Part shown: one piece after another, positions 61,770 to 64,000 of the stretch
How positions within the stretch are numbered: the stretch's first letter is position 1
Layout of the letters: each line of letters starts with the position of its first letter
DNA from: Psychroserpens sp. Hel_I_66
GTDB taxonomy: Bacteria > Bacteroidota > Bacteroidia > Flavobacteriales > Flavobacteriaceae
NCBI RefSeq assembly: GCF_000799465.1
Contig: NZ_JUGU01000001.1
Coordinates: 186,001-250,000, forward strand
Direction: 5' to 3'
DNA: 64,000 nt
The notes under the pieces: generated by a model
What the model saw: the letters and a program-made list of their open reading frames with translations, nothing else
What the model was told of the DNA's origin: nothing
The model's database searches: none
Program-made: the position numbers and the translations under genes

Positions 61770-64000
61770 ATGGCAAGAAGACAAGATAAGAATACAATAC
61801 AGAAGTTTAGTAAAATTTCTATTGGTCTAGCATCACCAGAATCTGTTTTGGCAGCATCTCGTGGTGAAGTTTTAAAACCAGAAACTATAAATTATCGAAC
61901 ACATAAACCAGAACGTGATGGTTTATTCTGTGAGCGAATTTTTGGTCCTGTAAAGGATTTCGAATGTGCTTGTGGTAAATATAAAAGAATACGTTACAAA
62001 GGTATTGTTTGTGACCGTTGTGGTGTTGAAGTAACAGAGAAGAAAGTACGTCGTGATCGCGTAGGGCACATCAATCTTGTTGTACCTGTTGCTCACATAT
62101 GGTACTTCCGTTCTTTACCAAATAAAATAGGATACTTACTCGGTTTACCGTCTAAGCGTTTAGATATGATTATCTATTACGAGCGTTATGTAGTTATCCA
62201 ACCTGGTGAAGCTAAAAATGCTGAAGGAGATCCTTTACAAAAAATGGATTTCTTAACTGAAGAAGAATATCTTAATATTTTAGAAAGTATTCCTCAGGAA
62301 AATAGACATTTAGATGATACAGACCCAAATAAGTTCATTGCTAAAATGGGAGCTGAGTGTTTAATCGATCTTTTAGCAAGAATCGACTTAAACGAATTAT
62401 CATTTGAATTACGTCATAAAGCAAATACAGAAACGTCTAAACAACGTAAAACCGAAGCTTTAAAACGCTTGCAAGTTGTTGAGGCTTTTAGAGACTCAAA
62501 TGCAAATAGAGAGAATAGACCGGAGTGGATGATCATGAAGGCTATTCCAATCATTCCGCCAGAATTAAGACCATTAGTGCCTTTAGATGGTGGACGTTTT
62601 GCAACATCAGATTTGAATGATCTTTATCGTCGTGTTATTATTCGTAATAACCGTTTAAAGCGTCTAGTTGAAATTAAAGCTCCTGAAGTTATCTTACGTA
62701 ATGAGAAGCGTATGTTACAAGAATCTGTAGATTCATTATTTGATAACACACGTAAAGCTTCAGCAGTAAAAACAGATTCTAACAGACCATTAAAATCATT
62801 ATCAGATTCACTTAAAGGTAAGCAAGGGCGTTTTCGTCAAAACTTACTTGGTAAGCGTGTTGATTACTCTGCACGTTCTGTAATTGTTGTTGGACCAGAA
62901 TTAAAATTATTTGAATGTGGATTGCCAAAAGATATGGCAGCAGAACTATACAAGCCTTTTATTATTAGAAAACTAATTGAAAGAGGAATTGTAAAAACTG
63001 TAAAATCTGCAAAGAAAATTATAGATAGAAAAGAGCCTGTTGTTTGGGATATCTTGGAGAATGTTCTTAAAGGACATCCAGTATTACTAAACCGTGCTCC
63101 TACATTACACAGACTTGGTATACAAGCTTTCCAACCAAAATTAATTGAAGGAAAAGCAATCCAGTTACACCCATTAGTGTGTACTGCATTTAATGCCGAT
63201 TTTGATGGTGACCAGATGGCTGTGCATTTACCTTTAGGTCCAGAAGCAATTTTGGAAGCACAATTATTAATGCTGGCATCACATAATATTTTGAACCCAG
63301 CAAATGGTTCTCCTGTAACTGTACCATCTCAGGATATGGTACTTGGTCTCTATTATATGACCAAGCACAGAATATCTACAGATGATTATAAAGTTATCGG
63401 TGAAGGTTTAACATTCTATTCTCCAGAAGAAGTTACAATAGCTTACAACGAGAAAAAAGTAGAATTGAATGCTGGTATAAAAGTAAGAACTCAAGATTTT
63501 AATGAGGAAGGTGAATTAACAACTCAAATTATAGAAACTACCGTTGGTCGTGTACTTTTTAATGAAAAAGTTCCAGCAGCAGCAGGATATATAAATGAGG
63601 TATTAACCAAGAAATCATTAAGAGATATTATTCATGGTATTCTTAAAAAGACAAGTGTACCAGAAACAGCTGCGTTTTTAGATGAAATTAAAACTCAAGG
63701 TTATAAGTTCGCATTCCAAGGTGGATTATCATTTAGTTTAGGTGATATTATTATTCCTGCGGAAAAACAAAGCATGATTGACAAAGCTAATACCTTAGTT
63801 GACGGTATTATGGGTAACTATAATATGGGATTGATTACAAATAACGAACGTTATAACCAAGTTATCGATATCTGGACATCAACAAATGCAGAATTGACAG
63901 AATTGTCAATGAAGCGTATTAGAGAAGATCAACAAGGATTTAACTCGGTGTTTATGATGCTTGATTCTGGGGCTCGTGGATCTAAAGAACAGATTCGTCA
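61770..64000 (+). CDS. rpoC: RNA polymerase subunit beta-prime, 5' part
   Basis: The ATG at 61770 begins [20 protein letters not shown] and the frame stays open to the window edge (743 codons visible of about 1430). The N-terminal zinc site [15 protein letters not shown] with VCDRCGVEV lies near residue 68, and the catalytic [16 protein letters not shown] near 475 holds the three Asp residues that bind Mg. The end of the gene lies outside. Confidence 0.98.
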   Translation, partial: MARRQDKNTIQKFSKISIGLASPESVLAASRGEVLKPETINYRTHKPERDGLFCERIFGPVKDFECACGKYKRIRYKGIVCDRCGVEVTEKKVRRDRVGHINLVVPVAHIWYFRSLPNKIGYLLGLPSKRLDMIIYYERYVVIQPGEAKNAEGDPLQKMDFLTEEEYLNILESIPQENRHLDDTDPNKFIAKMGAECLIDLLARIDLNELSFELRHKANTETSKQRKTEALKRLQVVEAFRDSNANRENRPEWMIMKAIPIIPPELRPLVPLDGGRFATSDLNDLYRRVIIRNNRLKRLVEIKAPEVILRNEKRMLQESVDSLFDNTRKASAVKTDSNRPLKSLSDSLKGKQGRFRQNLLGKRVDYSARSVIVVGPELKLFECGLPKDMAAELYKPFIIRKLIERGIVKTVKSAKKIIDRKEPVVWDILENVLKGHPVLLNRAPTLHRLGIQAFQPKLIEGKAIQLHPLVCTAFNADFDGDQMAVHLPLGPEAILEAQLLMLASHNILNPANGSPVTVPSQDMVLGLYYMTKHRISTDDYKVIGEGLTFYSPEEVTIAYNEKKVELNAGIKVRTQDFNEEGELTTQIIETTVGRVLFNEKVPAAAGYINEVLTKKSLRDIIHGILKKTSVPETAAFLDEIKTQGYKFAFQGGLSFSLGDIIIPAEKQSMIDKANTLVDGIMGNYNMGLITNNERYNQVIDIWTSTNAELTELSMKRIREDQQGFNSVFMMLDSGARGSKEQIR

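Overview
The window looks like chromosome of a marine Bacteroidota, most likely a member of the Flavobacteriaceae. The DNA is AT-rich. Several promoters fit the Bacteroidota form (TTTG, about 19 nt, then TAnnTTTG). Shine-Dalgarno sequences are almost absent, with a striking exception in front of rpsU. The surface proteins carry type IX secretion (T9SS) features, including a gliding-motility type C-terminal sorting domain and an outer-membrane beta-barrel protein.

Layout. 1-1.4 kb: the 5' part of a secreted protein gene (minus strand), a gene-poor stretch and the dead 3' end of a sugar-acid permease gene. 1.4-7.2 kb: a 2-keto-3-deoxygluconate (KDG) module with two KDG kinases, a LacI-type repressor, a YhcH/YiaL protein, KDPG aldolase, a half-length LacI protein and a DMT permease. 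Its divergent control region is nearly symmetrical, with two operators 80 bp apart. 7.3-16 kb: large catalase, an rRNA/tRNA methyltransferase gene broken by one in-frame TGA, a BrkB-like membrane protein, era, der and a T9SS lectin-like protein. 16-22.7 kb: a TonB-type barrel protein facing a minus-strand block of three TPM-domain proteins, LemA, a MerR regulator and an M23 peptidase, with a heptamer minisatellite inside the block. 22.8-33.7 kb: alaS, a GSCFA protein, a lipoprotein, a PQQ-like beta-propeller protein, two tandem TPR histidine kinases and one NarL-type response regulator. An 18-bp site is shared by the regulator gene and the lipoprotein gene. 33.7-38.9 kb: coaD, ddl, a PASTA protein, rluD, yaaA and a uracil-DNA-glycosylase-like gene, interspersed with short palindromic repeats.

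38.8-40.9 kb is the most accessory part. Two minus-strand genes each end exactly at an imperfect, branched palindrome. A copy of the 3' end of the glycosylase gene lies 980 bp downstream of the original, and related non-coding blocks flank the second gene. The layout resembles integron gene cassettes, but the window contains no integron integrase.

40.9-51.1 kb: DinB, DUF2851, PspC and K+ channel genes, an AGCS symporter, an HhH protein, an acyl-CoA dehydrogenase, a carboxypeptidase-regulatory-like protein and a GH13 alpha-amylase lipoprotein with its own LacI-type operator. 51.1-64 kb: rpsU, a Xer recombinase, hpf, tRNA-Thr/Tyr/Gly/Thr, tuf, tRNA-Trp, secE, nusG, rplKAJL, rpoB and the start of rpoC. 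This order is deeply conserved among bacteria.

Across the window the octamer TTCCGNAG, mostly TTCCGAAG, is far more frequent than base composition predicts. It falls on both strands, in several reading frames and in spacers, and this may be the most interesting genome-scale signal here.
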